Below, one piece after another: positions 36,337-43,120 of a stretch of DNA of 43,120 nt. Position numbers and translations under genes: made by a program. This DNA is from an uncultured Verrucomicrobia subdivision 3 bacterium. Its GTDB lineage: Bacteria; Verrucomicrobiota; Verrucomicrobiia; Limisphaerales; UBA11358. The notes under the pieces were generated by a model. The model did no database searches. It was not told the DNA's origin and worked only from the letters and a program-made list of their open reading frames with translations. Position 1 is the stretch's first letter. Each line of letters begins with the position of its first letter. The stretch spans positions 1 to 43,120 of the forward strand of contig CAIZWI010000176.1 of assembly GCA_903936645.1 (NCBI GenBank), written 5' to 3'.

Positions 36337-38604
36337 CTATTTCAGCACCGGCAAACCCCGGACCGGAACCAGAATCCCCACGTCCACCCCCTGCCCGCCC
36401 GTGGAATTATGGCCGTGCACCGCAATGGTATTGGTTCCCGCCCGCAAGGTCGCCCGCGCGGCTTCCGAGATTTCAAAGTCATCGTAATTGGTGATAAAAC
36501 CGTTCAGTCGCAAGGCGGGCACCCCGTTGACATAGACCTCCACCTCCTCGTCGTGAAACACCCGCAGCTTCAGGCCGGTCAAATCTGCCGGTGCCAGCAC
36601 AAATTCCCGGCGCAACCAAATGTCCGCCGTGTCCCACTTGGAGTTGAGCCCAATGCCCGGCGTGCCCGCGCTGCCAAACCCCCCGGTGCCATCCTGCCAT
36701 CCCACCGCCACAAATTTAGGACTGGGCCAGTCATCGGCCGGTTTTTCGGTGGTGTACTTCCAACTCGCCCCGCCGGCCACACCATCCGGCAGGATGGTTT
36801 TCATGGGCATGGCCGAATAGTCCACCCGGTTCGCCGCCCTGAGCACCGCCGGATTAATTTTGGCCACCGCGCGATCGTACGTTTGCAAGCCATTGCATTC
36901 GGTTTCCACATCGGCCGTTTGGGTGTAAACCGCGGCACTCAAACCCCGCAGCGCATGCAACCGCCAGACATGCTTGAATAAATCCGTGTATTGGGCGGCC
37001 AGTTCCCGGGCATCTGGCAGCATGACATAACCCCAGCAGTGCGTGGACCAGGAATGATCCGGCACCACCAACCCCAAGCCGCCAAACTCCCCCAGCACCG
37101 ACGCCCGGTGGGGCTCGCCGGCCGGCGCGTCCGGACCGGGATAATTATGCATGTCGGTCAAATCCCCCGCATGCATGTCCGTCCAGCCACTGGCATCATC
37201 CACCAGGCGTGATGGATCCCGCTCCTTGAGCCACTGGGTCAGCGCCTCCGTGTCATACTGGCCCCAACCTTCGTTGAACAACACCCACATAATGATGGCC
37301 GGGTGATCTTCCAAATCATCCACCATGCGCAGCAACTCATTTTCAAAATCCCGCTGCCCCGCCACCGTGGAATTGTTGCCGCTGGGCATGTCCTGCCACA
37401 CCAGCAACCCCAGTTTGTCACACCAGTAATACCATCGGTCCGGCTCCACCTTCACATGCTTGCGCGTCAGGTTGAACCCCGCGCTTTTTAAAAATTCAAT
37501 GTCCGACCGCAACGCCGCATCCGTCGGCGCGGTGTAAATGCCGTCCGGCCAGAATCCCTGGTCCAGGGTGCCGGTCTGAAAGATAAACTGATCATTCAAC
37601 GCCAGCCGCATGAACCCCTGGTCATCCTTGCGCAGCTCAATCTTGCGCATGCCGAAATAGCTGGTCACCACGTCCACCACCCGGCCGTCTTTCAGCAAGG
37701 TCACCTGCAAATCGTATAAGAAGGGATCCGCCGGCGTCCATAAATGGGCGTTGGTCAGTGCGAGTGCCAGCTCCGCATTGGCCAGCCCGCTAACGCGGCC
37801 CGCCTCCTGGCCCCCGCTGGCAGCCACCGCCCGCACCTGGAACGCGTCGGAAAAACTGTTCACCGCCACCCGCAGCCGCAAGGTGCCGGCAGCCACGTCC
37901 GGCACCAGCTTCAGCCGGTCAATGGCCACGTCCGGCACTGGCTCCAGCCACACGGTCCGCCAAATGCCGGAGGTGGACGTGTAAAAAATCCCCTCCGGTT
38001 TGCGCGATTGCTTGCCGCGCGGCTGGTCGCCTTCCGTGGGATCAATCACGCACACCGACAGCTGCTCCCCCCCCTGCCAGCCCAGCGCGTCGGTAATGTC
38101 AAACGTGAACGTGTCATACCCCCCCTGATGCCGCCCGATGGCCCGGCCATTCACCCACACCGAGCACGCCCAGTCCACCGCCCCAAAATGCAGGCGCACC
38201 CGCCGCCCCCGCCAGGCCGCCGGCACGGCAAATTCCCGGTGATACCACAACTTGCCATGCTCATCCACATTCGTCATCACCCCCGAAAGCGCCGATTCCA
38301 CCGGAAACGGCACCAGTATCCGGCCCTGATATCGACCCGGTTGCCCCGCCGTGTCCGCCGTGATCGCATAATCCCAAAGCCCGTTCAGGTTCAACCAGTC
38401 CGGCCGGACCAATTGCGGCCGGGGATATTCCGGGAGCGCATTGGTGGGGCTCACGTCCGCCGCCCAGCGCGTCATCAATGGGGCCTTGCCCGGATGCCAC
38501 TCCCCTGGGTCGGCCGCCCAACCAGCCGTGTGCCAAAGCAGCAGCAGGCCGACGATGATCCCCCAACATCGCCGGGCAGTGCGGTGGCCGGAAGGCGGTT
38601 TCAT
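36337..38604 (-). CDS. GH2 family glycoside hydrolase with extra C-terminal beta-sandwich
   Basis: GH2 includes beta-galactosidases, beta-mannosidases and beta-glucuronidases with a retaining mechanism. The 755-residue protein begins in an ATGA overlap with the upstream response regulator gene and has a signal peptide (CWGIIVGLLLLWHTAGWAAD). The jelly-roll sugar-binding domain (about 55-220, with WYHREF and VDWACSVWVNG), the immunoglobulin-like domain and the TIM barrel (about 335-590) follow. The acid/base is Glu445 in LFNEGWGQ and the nucleophile is Glu506 in LGEFGG, so the catalytic pair is intact. The final 152 residues (36337-36795) are a separate module also found at the end of the DUF4965 protein. 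Coupling to a two-component regulator suggests strict induction. An upstream in-frame ATG at 38643 would lie inside the regulator gene and is rejected. Substrate is not predictable from the motifs. Confidence 0.92.
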   Translation of the reverse strand: MKPPSGHRTARRCWGIIVGLLLLWHTAGWAADPGEWHPGKAPLMTRWAADVSPTNALPEYPRPQLVRPDWLNLNGLWDYAITADTAGQPGRYQGRILVPFPVESALSGVMTNVDEHGKLWYHREFAVPAAWRGRRVRLHFGAVDWACSVWVNGRAIGRHQGGYDTFTFDITDALGWQGGEQLSVCVIDPTEGDQPRGKQSRKPEGIFYTSTSGIWRTVWLEPVPDVAIDRLKLVPDVAAGTLRLRVAVNSFSDAFQVRAVAASGGQEAGRVSGLANAELALALTNAHLWTPADPFLYDLQVTLLKDGRVVDVVTSYFGMRKIELRKDDQGFMRLALNDQFIFQTGTLDQGFWPDGIYTAPTDAALRSDIEFLKSAGFNLTRKHVKVEPDRWYYWCDKLGLLVWQDMPSGNNSTVAGQRDFENELLRMVDDLEDHPAIIMWVLFNEGWGQYDTEALTQWLKERDPSRLVDDASGWTDMHAGDLTDMHNYPGPDAPAGEPHRASVLGEFGGLGLVVPDHSWSTHCWGYVMLPDARELAAQYTDLFKHVWRLHALRGLSAAVYTQTADVETECNGLQTYDRAVAKINPAVLRAANRVDYSAMPMKTILPDGVAGGASWKYTTEKPADDWPSPKFVAVGWQDGTGGFGSAGTPGIGLNSKWDTADIWLRREFVLAPADLTGLKLRVFHDEEVEVYVNGVPALRLNGFITNYDDFEISEAARATLRAGTNTIAVHGHNSTGGQGVDVGILVPVRGLPVLK

Positions 38605-39233
38605 TTTTTCAAAAATTTGGCCACCGCCTCCGTGCGCGAACACACATGCAGCTTTTCGTAGATCCGGCGGATGTAATTCCGCACCGTGTGAATGCTGATG
38701 CCCAGCTGACCCGCAATTTGTTTGTAAGCCAGCCCCGCCGCCAGCCCGTCCAGCACCGCCCGCTCGCGCTCGGACAAGTCCGCGGACTCATCCCCGCGCA
38801 CCGGCGCGGCCTTGAAGGATTGCACCACTTTGCGGGCAATGGGCGTGGACATGGGCGATCCCCCGGCACAGACCTCCTCAATCGCCTCCAGCAATTTTTT
38901 TGGGGACTGCCGTTTCAATAAAAAGCCGCTCGCCCCGGCCGTGAGCGCCCGGAAAATCTGATCCGTATCCTCAAACACCGTCAGCATCAGCACCAGGGCC
39001 GTGGGCATCAACCCGGTGAGCCGGCGGACACATTCAATGCCGTCCATTTCCCCCAAATTAATGTCCATCAAAATGACATCCGGTTTGTCCGCGGGCAAAT
39101 GCCGGAGCGCCTCCTCCGCACTGGCATAGGCACTCACACACCGGATGTTGCCCGCCGCCGCCAGGTAACCGGCGATGTGCTCGCGCAAATCCGCCTCGTC
39201 GTCCACAATCGATACGGTAATAATTTTTTTCAT
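38601..39233 (-). CDS. NarL/FixJ-type response regulator
   Basis: A 210-residue DNA-binding response regulator. The receiver domain (1-120) has the acidic pocket Asp11-Asp12, phosphoacceptor Asp57 in VILMDINLGEMDG, the Thr of MLTVFED and the conserved Lys of FLLKRQ. The C-terminal LuxR/GerE helix-turn-helix (about 150-208) reads LSERERAVLDGLAAGLAYKQIA, then IHTVRNYIRRIYEKLHVCSRTEAV. It lies between its likely kinase and a GH2 gene, with four-base ATGA overlaps on both sides (39230-39233 and 38601-38604), an unusually tight arrangement that should make the three proteins in fixed proportion. It probably activates the downstream glycan block, and perhaps its own operon. No repeated operator was identified by eye. 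Confidence 0.94.
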   Translation of the reverse strand: MKKIITVSIVDDEADLREHIAGYLAAAGNIRCVSAYASAEEALRHLPADKPDVILMDINLGEMDGIECVRRLTGLMPTALVLMLTVFEDTDQIFRALTAGASGFLLKRQSPKKLLEAIEEVCAGGSPMSTPIARKVVQSFKAAPVRGDESADLSERERAVLDGLAAGLAYKQIAGQLGISIHTVRNYIRRIYEKLHVCSRTEAVAKFLKK

Positions 39234-42200
39234 ACTTCACCTGGCGGTTTCGGATTCAGCCGCAGCTGCAGCGTAACCGTCGTCCCCGCGCCCGGCTGGC
39301 TCGTGACCCGGCAATGGCCGCCCAGCGCCGCCAGGCGCTGGCCCATGTTTTTCAGCCCGTTCCCGCCCCGCCCGCCGGGCAGGGCCGGCGCCACCGGAGC
39401 CGCCCCCGGCCGCGTAAAACCCCGCCCATTGTCCTGGATGCTCAATTCAAACTCCCGTCCCGCCACTTTCATTTCCACAATGACATGGGTCGCGGCCGAA
39501 TGTTTGAGCACGTTATTCAAGGCTTCCTCAAAGGTTAAAAACAAATGATGCCGCAATTCCGAGGATAATGCAAAAGGTGGTATCTCGCTCGGCAGCCGCA
39601 ATTCACACTCCAGACTGGTGTTCTGAAAATATTCCACCGCGTAATAACTCAGATAGCTGGCCAGGTTCTCCAGCGTGTCATTGTGCGGATTCACCACCCA
39701 CACAATCTCATCCATGGTTTTGAGCAGATCCCGCGAGGTCCGCGCGATCGACTCAATCTTGTCCGCCAGGGGCCCCGCCGCCTGCGCATCCACCTGCGCA
39801 TGTTCACTCAAAAAGGAAATCTTGGTCAGTTTCGAGCCCATCTCATCATGCAAATCCCGCGCGATGCGCAGGCGCTCCCGCTCCAATGATTGTTGCTGCT
39901 CCAGGCGCGCCAGCGTGAAGCGCAGTCGCCGGTGGGAAACCACCCGCACAATTCCCGCCACCAAACCCACCGCTGCCAGCGCGTAAAGGCACAGCGCCCA
40001 AGTCTGGTAATACAGCGGCGTGGGCACCACCAATGCCAGGCTCTCGCCCGCCTCCTGCCACCCGCCCCCGGCCGTCCGGGCCGCCACCCGCAGGCGATAC
40101 TTCCCGGAGGGCACCCGGCCGTAACGCACGGACCGCGACCCGCCATCGCTCACCCAATCCAGGTCCGAACCCTCCAGTTTGTGCCGGAACTGAATGTCCT
40201 CCGGCGCCACATAACTGAGGGCCGTGAAATGAAACTCCAGCGAATTGATTTGCTCCGGGGGCACAAACCGCGCCGCGGCATCCGGGTCCGGGGACCACAA
40301 AGGCCCGTGCAACAACGCCACCGCTGGCTGGCCATTGGCCGCGACACTTTCCAGGTAAACCGGAAATTCCGCCGGCACAAATTCGGACTGGCGGGTGTTC
40401 ACATTCAAGACCCCTTCCGCGGTGGCAAACCACAGCTCCCCGTCCGGTGCCAGCACCGCGCAGGCCCCGCCCAAAATATCCCCGGCCACCGCCCGTACCC
40501 GGGCATCGGCCATCAATTTCGCCGCCGGTGCCATTGCGGGATGCTCCCCTGCCTGGCGCAAATCATTATGGTTAATCCGGTAAATCCCCGCGCTCGTGGC
40601 CAGCCATAAATTGTTCGCCGGATCCTCCGCCACCCCGGCCACCACGTCGGCCGGCAAACCATTGTGGGTATTCCACACCACCATGCCCCCGGCGGTCAGG
40701 CCGGCCAGACCTCCCCCGGCAGTGCCCACCCACAACCGGTTCCCCTTCCCCTCCGCCAGCGCCAGCACCGGATAATGCCCCCCGGTCAAGGTCGTTGCGA
40801 TGTTGGTGCACCCCCCCTTCTCCGCCCGCCAGAGTTGACCATCCTGCGTCCCCATCCAAACCCCGCCCGCCGCCGCCGGCAGCAGGGCCGTCACCGCTGT
40901 GCCCGGCCAACCCTGACGGGGCTCAAATCCCACCCCGCCCGGGCAGTCCAAACGCTGCACCCCGCCGCCCCGGGTGCTGGCCCACACCGCCCCCTGCCGG
41001 TCCGCACACACCGCCAGCACGGCATTGTCCGCCAGGCCGTTGGCCGTGGTCAGATGCATTTCCCGCCGGTCCAGCCAGCCATGCAGGCCATCCCCCAATG
41101 TGCCCGCCCAGACCGTGCCATCCGGCGCAGCGCACACCGACGTAATAAAACTCTGTCCCGTGAGCCCCGCCCCCACCCGGTCAAACCTCCCGGACGCGCT
41201 GGCATACAAACCCATCCGCGGCAGCCCCACATAAACCCGGCCATGGTCATCCTGGGCCAGGGCCGTGGGCCTCTCCGCCGGCAACCCCAGCCCCGCCTGC
41301 AATACTTGCATGGACTGCGGACGCAACTGCACCAGTCCCCCGCCAGAAGTCCCCAGCCACAAATTCCCCTCATGATCCTCACAAATCGCCCGGACATCAT
41401 ACGACCAGCGATTTTCCCCCAGAATCACCGGCTGAAAACTATTGCCCTCAAAACAAAACAAGCCCCGGCCGCTGGTGCCAATCCAGAGCCGCCCGTCCCG
41501 GCCCTCGCACAAACTCCAGATGCGGATGGAGGCCGATTCGGAACTGCGGAAATAATTAAAGCGCTTGCCCTCGGCCAGATTAATCAGATACGTGTCGCCA
41601 AATGCCCAGAAGTTCCCGCGCCGGTCCTCATACACCCCCAAATACTCCGGCCGGCGCCCCTGGCTGTCCGTTTGCAGTTCATACGGGGTGATATGGCCGT
41701 CCACATACCGGCACATCCCGGCCCGGGTCGTAATCCAGACCGTGCCCGAGCGTGCCACGTTCACCCCGGAAACAAACGCGTCGGTCAGGCCATCCCGCCG
41801 TGTGAACGCTTGAAACGCCGCCCCCGTCCAGCGGTTCAGTCCGGACTTGGTGCCCACCCAAAGGTTGCCATTCTGACTTGCCGCCAGACTGGTAACCCCC
41901 GCGTCCAGCAAGCCCTGGGCCCGGGAATAATTCAATATTTTACCGGCCGCCAAACGAAACAACCCGTCCTGCTGGCTCCCAATCCACAAGGTCCCATCAC
42001 TCCCCTCACACAAGGCGGTTACCGGCACTGGATTGTTCGTGGCCGCCTCCCCCAGTTTCACCCCGGTGAATTTCACCCCGTCAAACCGCACCAGGCCCGC
42101 GCGGGTGCCCACCCAGAGGAACCCATCCCGCGTTTGCAGGATGGCCGTCACGGCTTCGGACGGCAGCCCGTCCACCGCATGCCAGAGGCGCAGCGTGGCC

Positions 42201-42310
42201 GCCGTCTCCGCCAGATCAAAACCGGACCCCCGGGCCGGATCCCACTGAATCCAGCCCAGCCAGCCTAAAAGCAGTAAGCTGAATATTCTTTGCTTCAACG
42301 TAAGACGCAT
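39230..42310 (-). CDS. Beta-propeller (Reg_prop/Y_Y_Y) sensor histidine kinase, HisKA_3 type
   Basis: A membrane sensor kinase of 1026 residues. A signal segment (IFSLLLLGWLGWIQW) is followed by about 14 propeller repeats of the G-x-[LV]-W-[VI]-G-T type (about 45-620), fitting two seven-bladed propellers outside the inner membrane, then a Y_Y_Y domain (about 665-750), a transmembrane helix (WALCLYALAAVGLVAGIVRVV), a coiled coil, a HisKA_3 dimerisation domain with His821 in IARDLHDEMGSKL, and a HATPase_c domain with EEALNNVLKHS and DNGRGF. HisKA_3 kinases pair with NarL-type regulators, exactly the type encoded next in an ATGA overlap. The layout resembles the hybrid two-component sensors of Bacteroidetes polysaccharide loci, but split into kinase and regulator. 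The ligand is probably an oligosaccharide from the glycan processed by this cluster (inferred). Confidence 0.92.
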   Translation of the reverse strand: MRLTLKQRIFSLLLLGWLGWIQWDPARGSGFDLAETAATLRLWHAVDGLPSEAVTAILQTRDGFLWVGTRAGLVRFDGVKFTGVKLGEAATNNPVPVTALCEGSDGTLWIGSQQDGLFRLAAGKILNYSRAQGLLDAGVTSLAASQNGNLWVGTKSGLNRWTGAAFQAFTRRDGLTDAFVSGVNVARSGTVWITTRAGMCRYVDGHITPYELQTDSQGRRPEYLGVYEDRRGNFWAFGDTYLINLAEGKRFNYFRSSESASIRIWSLCEGRDGRLWIGTSGRGLFCFEGNSFQPVILGENRWSYDVRAICEDHEGNLWLGTSGGGLVQLRPQSMQVLQAGLGLPAERPTALAQDDHGRVYVGLPRMGLYASASGRFDRVGAGLTGQSFITSVCAAPDGTVWAGTLGDGLHGWLDRREMHLTTANGLADNAVLAVCADRQGAVWASTRGGGVQRLDCPGGVGFEPRQGWPGTAVTALLPAAAGGVWMGTQDGQLWRAEKGGCTNIATTLTGGHYPVLALAEGKGNRLWVGTAGGGLAGLTAGGMVVWNTHNGLPADVVAGVAEDPANNLWLATSAGIYRINHNDLRQAGEHPAMAPAAKLMADARVRAVAGDILGGACAVLAPDGELWFATAEGVLNVNTRQSEFVPAEFPVYLESVAANGQPAVALLHGPLWSPDPDAAARFVPPEQINSLEFHFTALSYVAPEDIQFRHKLEGSDLDWVSDGGSRSVRYGRVPSGKYRLRVAARTAGGGWQEAGESLALVVPTPLYYQTWALCLYALAAVGLVAGIVRVVSHRRLRFTLARLEQQQSLERERLRIARDLHDEMGSKLTKISFLSEHAQVDAQAAGPLADKIESIARTSRDLLKTMDEIVWVVNPHNDTLENLASYLSYYAVEYFQNTSLECELRLPSEIPPFALSSELRHHLFLTFEEALNNVLKHSAATHVIVEMKVAGREFELSIQDNGRGFTRPGAAPVAPALPGGRGGNGLKNMGQRLAALGGHCRVTSQPGAGTTVTLQLRLNPKPPGEV

Positions 42311-43120
42311 CCTAACCCACCATGCCGCCGGGTAAAGCGCAGACTGCCGCCACCCCGACTCAAGGATCGGCGCGTCGGAAAAAGCGATTAGCAGCAGCGC
42401 TTGGTATCAAGGCGCTGCATTGTCCAGCATTGCTCACCACCAAATGGGTCGCGGAATACCAAGCCCAACCACGCGCCCAAGCCGGCCAGCGAATCGTCCG
42501 ATGGGTGCCGGCGCCCCCCCAGGACAACACCGGGCCGGAGACCAGGTTGGTCCCCAAACTGTTCGCCGCCGCCACTTCAGAATCATGCGTTTGCCCACTC
42601 GCCGCCTTCGCATCCACATGCCTATTGACGGTCAGGCACCGCCGCCCACCGGGTCATCAGGGGCCCTTGTTTCCTCTGCCAGGCGCCGGCGGAACCCGCC
42701 CAGCCCAGACAGATGAGCCAAAGGCCGAAGCGCCGCCCCCGCCATCCCAGCCTTCGCCTCAGCCCGGCTCGTCCACCAACCCCCGCTGTTTGGGCCCGGC
42801 TGTCGTGGACCATCGGCACCCGTCCATGGGCGGAATTGGGCCTGATGGGTGGTTTTACTGCATTACCGGACCTTCGCAGGAACCCTCCCGGAACGCCTGT
42901 GGCCTGAAATGGCCACCCCCACTCCCCACCGTCCGCCAGCGCAAAATCCCTGGGTGGCACCTTGCCAAAATTGGTTAAAAACCCGCCAAATTCTCGATAT
43001 ACGTTTATTCCCGATGGCTAAGATAGGGCAATTGGGGCTTTGCGTTTGCCGCCCGTTCCAAAGTGGAGGAAATTTGTATAGATGCGGTAATAAAGTGGCG
43101 GATTGGTGCCGGACCGGCCG
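42311..43120. other. Right-hand region without an intact gene
   Basis: Apart from the GH2-like stub at 42622-42813 no gene could be supported. Plus-strand frames here are Pro/Arg/Gln-rich and look like non-coding GC-rich translation. Near the right edge GGAGG (43064-43068) precedes a TTG with an open frame running off the window, but fewer than 20 codons are visible. The region should hold the promoter of the propeller kinase on its left side; no clear hexamers were found. Confidence 0.4.
42622..42813 (-). pseudogene. 5' stub resembling the start of the GH2 gene
   Basis: On the minus strand a short reading frame encodes a basic leader, a hydrophobic signal-like segment (FGLWLICLGWAGSAGA) and then WQRKQGPLMTRWAAV before a stop at 42622. 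The GH2 protein of this window reads WHPGKAPLMTRWAADV at the same place after its signal peptide, and the DNA around 42635-42665 is visibly alike to that around 38455-38485. Nothing recognisable as GH2 follows the stop in any frame. The stub therefore looks like the remnant of a degraded or truncated paralogue. It could also be chance similarity of a short GC-rich frame, so confidence is limited. Confidence 0.4.

Noticed and set aside
40664..42268. Plus-strand open frame of 534 codons opposite the propeller kinase
   Set aside because: It is a shadow of the repetitive propeller-coding sequence; low-complexity Pro/Arg/His-rich translation without any recognisable family.
42322..42978. Plus-strand frame of 218 codons at the right end
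   Set aside because: Composition is Pro/Arg/Ala-rich and unlike the real proteins of the window; no ribosome site, motif or signal peptide. The opposite strand carries the more informative GH2-like stub.

Overview
The window reads as a chromosomal segment of a GC-rich Verrucomicrobiota bacterium, probably a Limisphaerales/Pedosphaera-like soil or freshwater lineage. This is an inference from four traits: H-X9-DG pseudopilins with an AFTLIE cleavage motif, giant two-component propeller sensors, a DUF4838 protein, and a glycoside-hydrolase cluster that uses a FucP/GluP-type importer and has no visible SusC/SusD pair. No rRNA, CRISPR, insertion sequence or integrase was seen.

Region 1 (1-9606, plus strand) is a housekeeping block. 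A near-consensus sigma-70 promoter at 176-203 is followed by an attenuator-like terminator (248-278) and then nusA-infB-rbfA-nrnA-truB-ribF, the classic transcription/translation/RNA-modification operon. rpoD follows and closes with a strong intrinsic terminator (9575-9606).

Region 2 (9607-17527, plus strand) holds a translationally coupled signalling pair: a beta-propeller sensor kinase with an HNVGN-type H-box, and a REC-HisKA-HATPase-REC hybrid. A non-coding stretch rich in inverted repeats follows, then a tRNA-Glu(CTC) with its own consensus-like promoter, then a secreted DUF4838 protein.

Region 3 (17666-22258, minus strand) is one 1530-residue REC-8xPAS-HisKA-HATPase-REC hybrid kinase.

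Region 4 (22583-42310, minus strand) is a 20-kb collinear glycan-utilisation block. In transcription order it encodes a propeller/Y_Y_Y/HisKA_3 sensor kinase, a NarL-type response regulator and a GH2 enzyme (all three joined by ATGA overlaps), then an H-X9-DG pseudopilin, a glutaminase-A-like (DUF4965) protein, a GH127-type enzyme with a C-terminal lectin-like domain, an unrecognised secreted TIM-barrel-like protein, a Tat-exported GH125 alpha-1,6-mannosidase-family enzyme, a hexose MFS importer and a GH92 alpha-mannosidase-family enzyme. The simplest reading is sensing of a glycan fragment, extracytoplasmic trimming of an alpha-mannose-containing heteroglycan, and import of the released monosaccharide. 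The GH2 and DUF4965 proteins carry the same C-terminal beta-sandwich-like domain, which ties unrelated catalytic modules together.

Region 5 (42311-43120) has no convincing intact gene. It carries a short minus-strand stub resembling the N-terminus of the neighbouring GH2.
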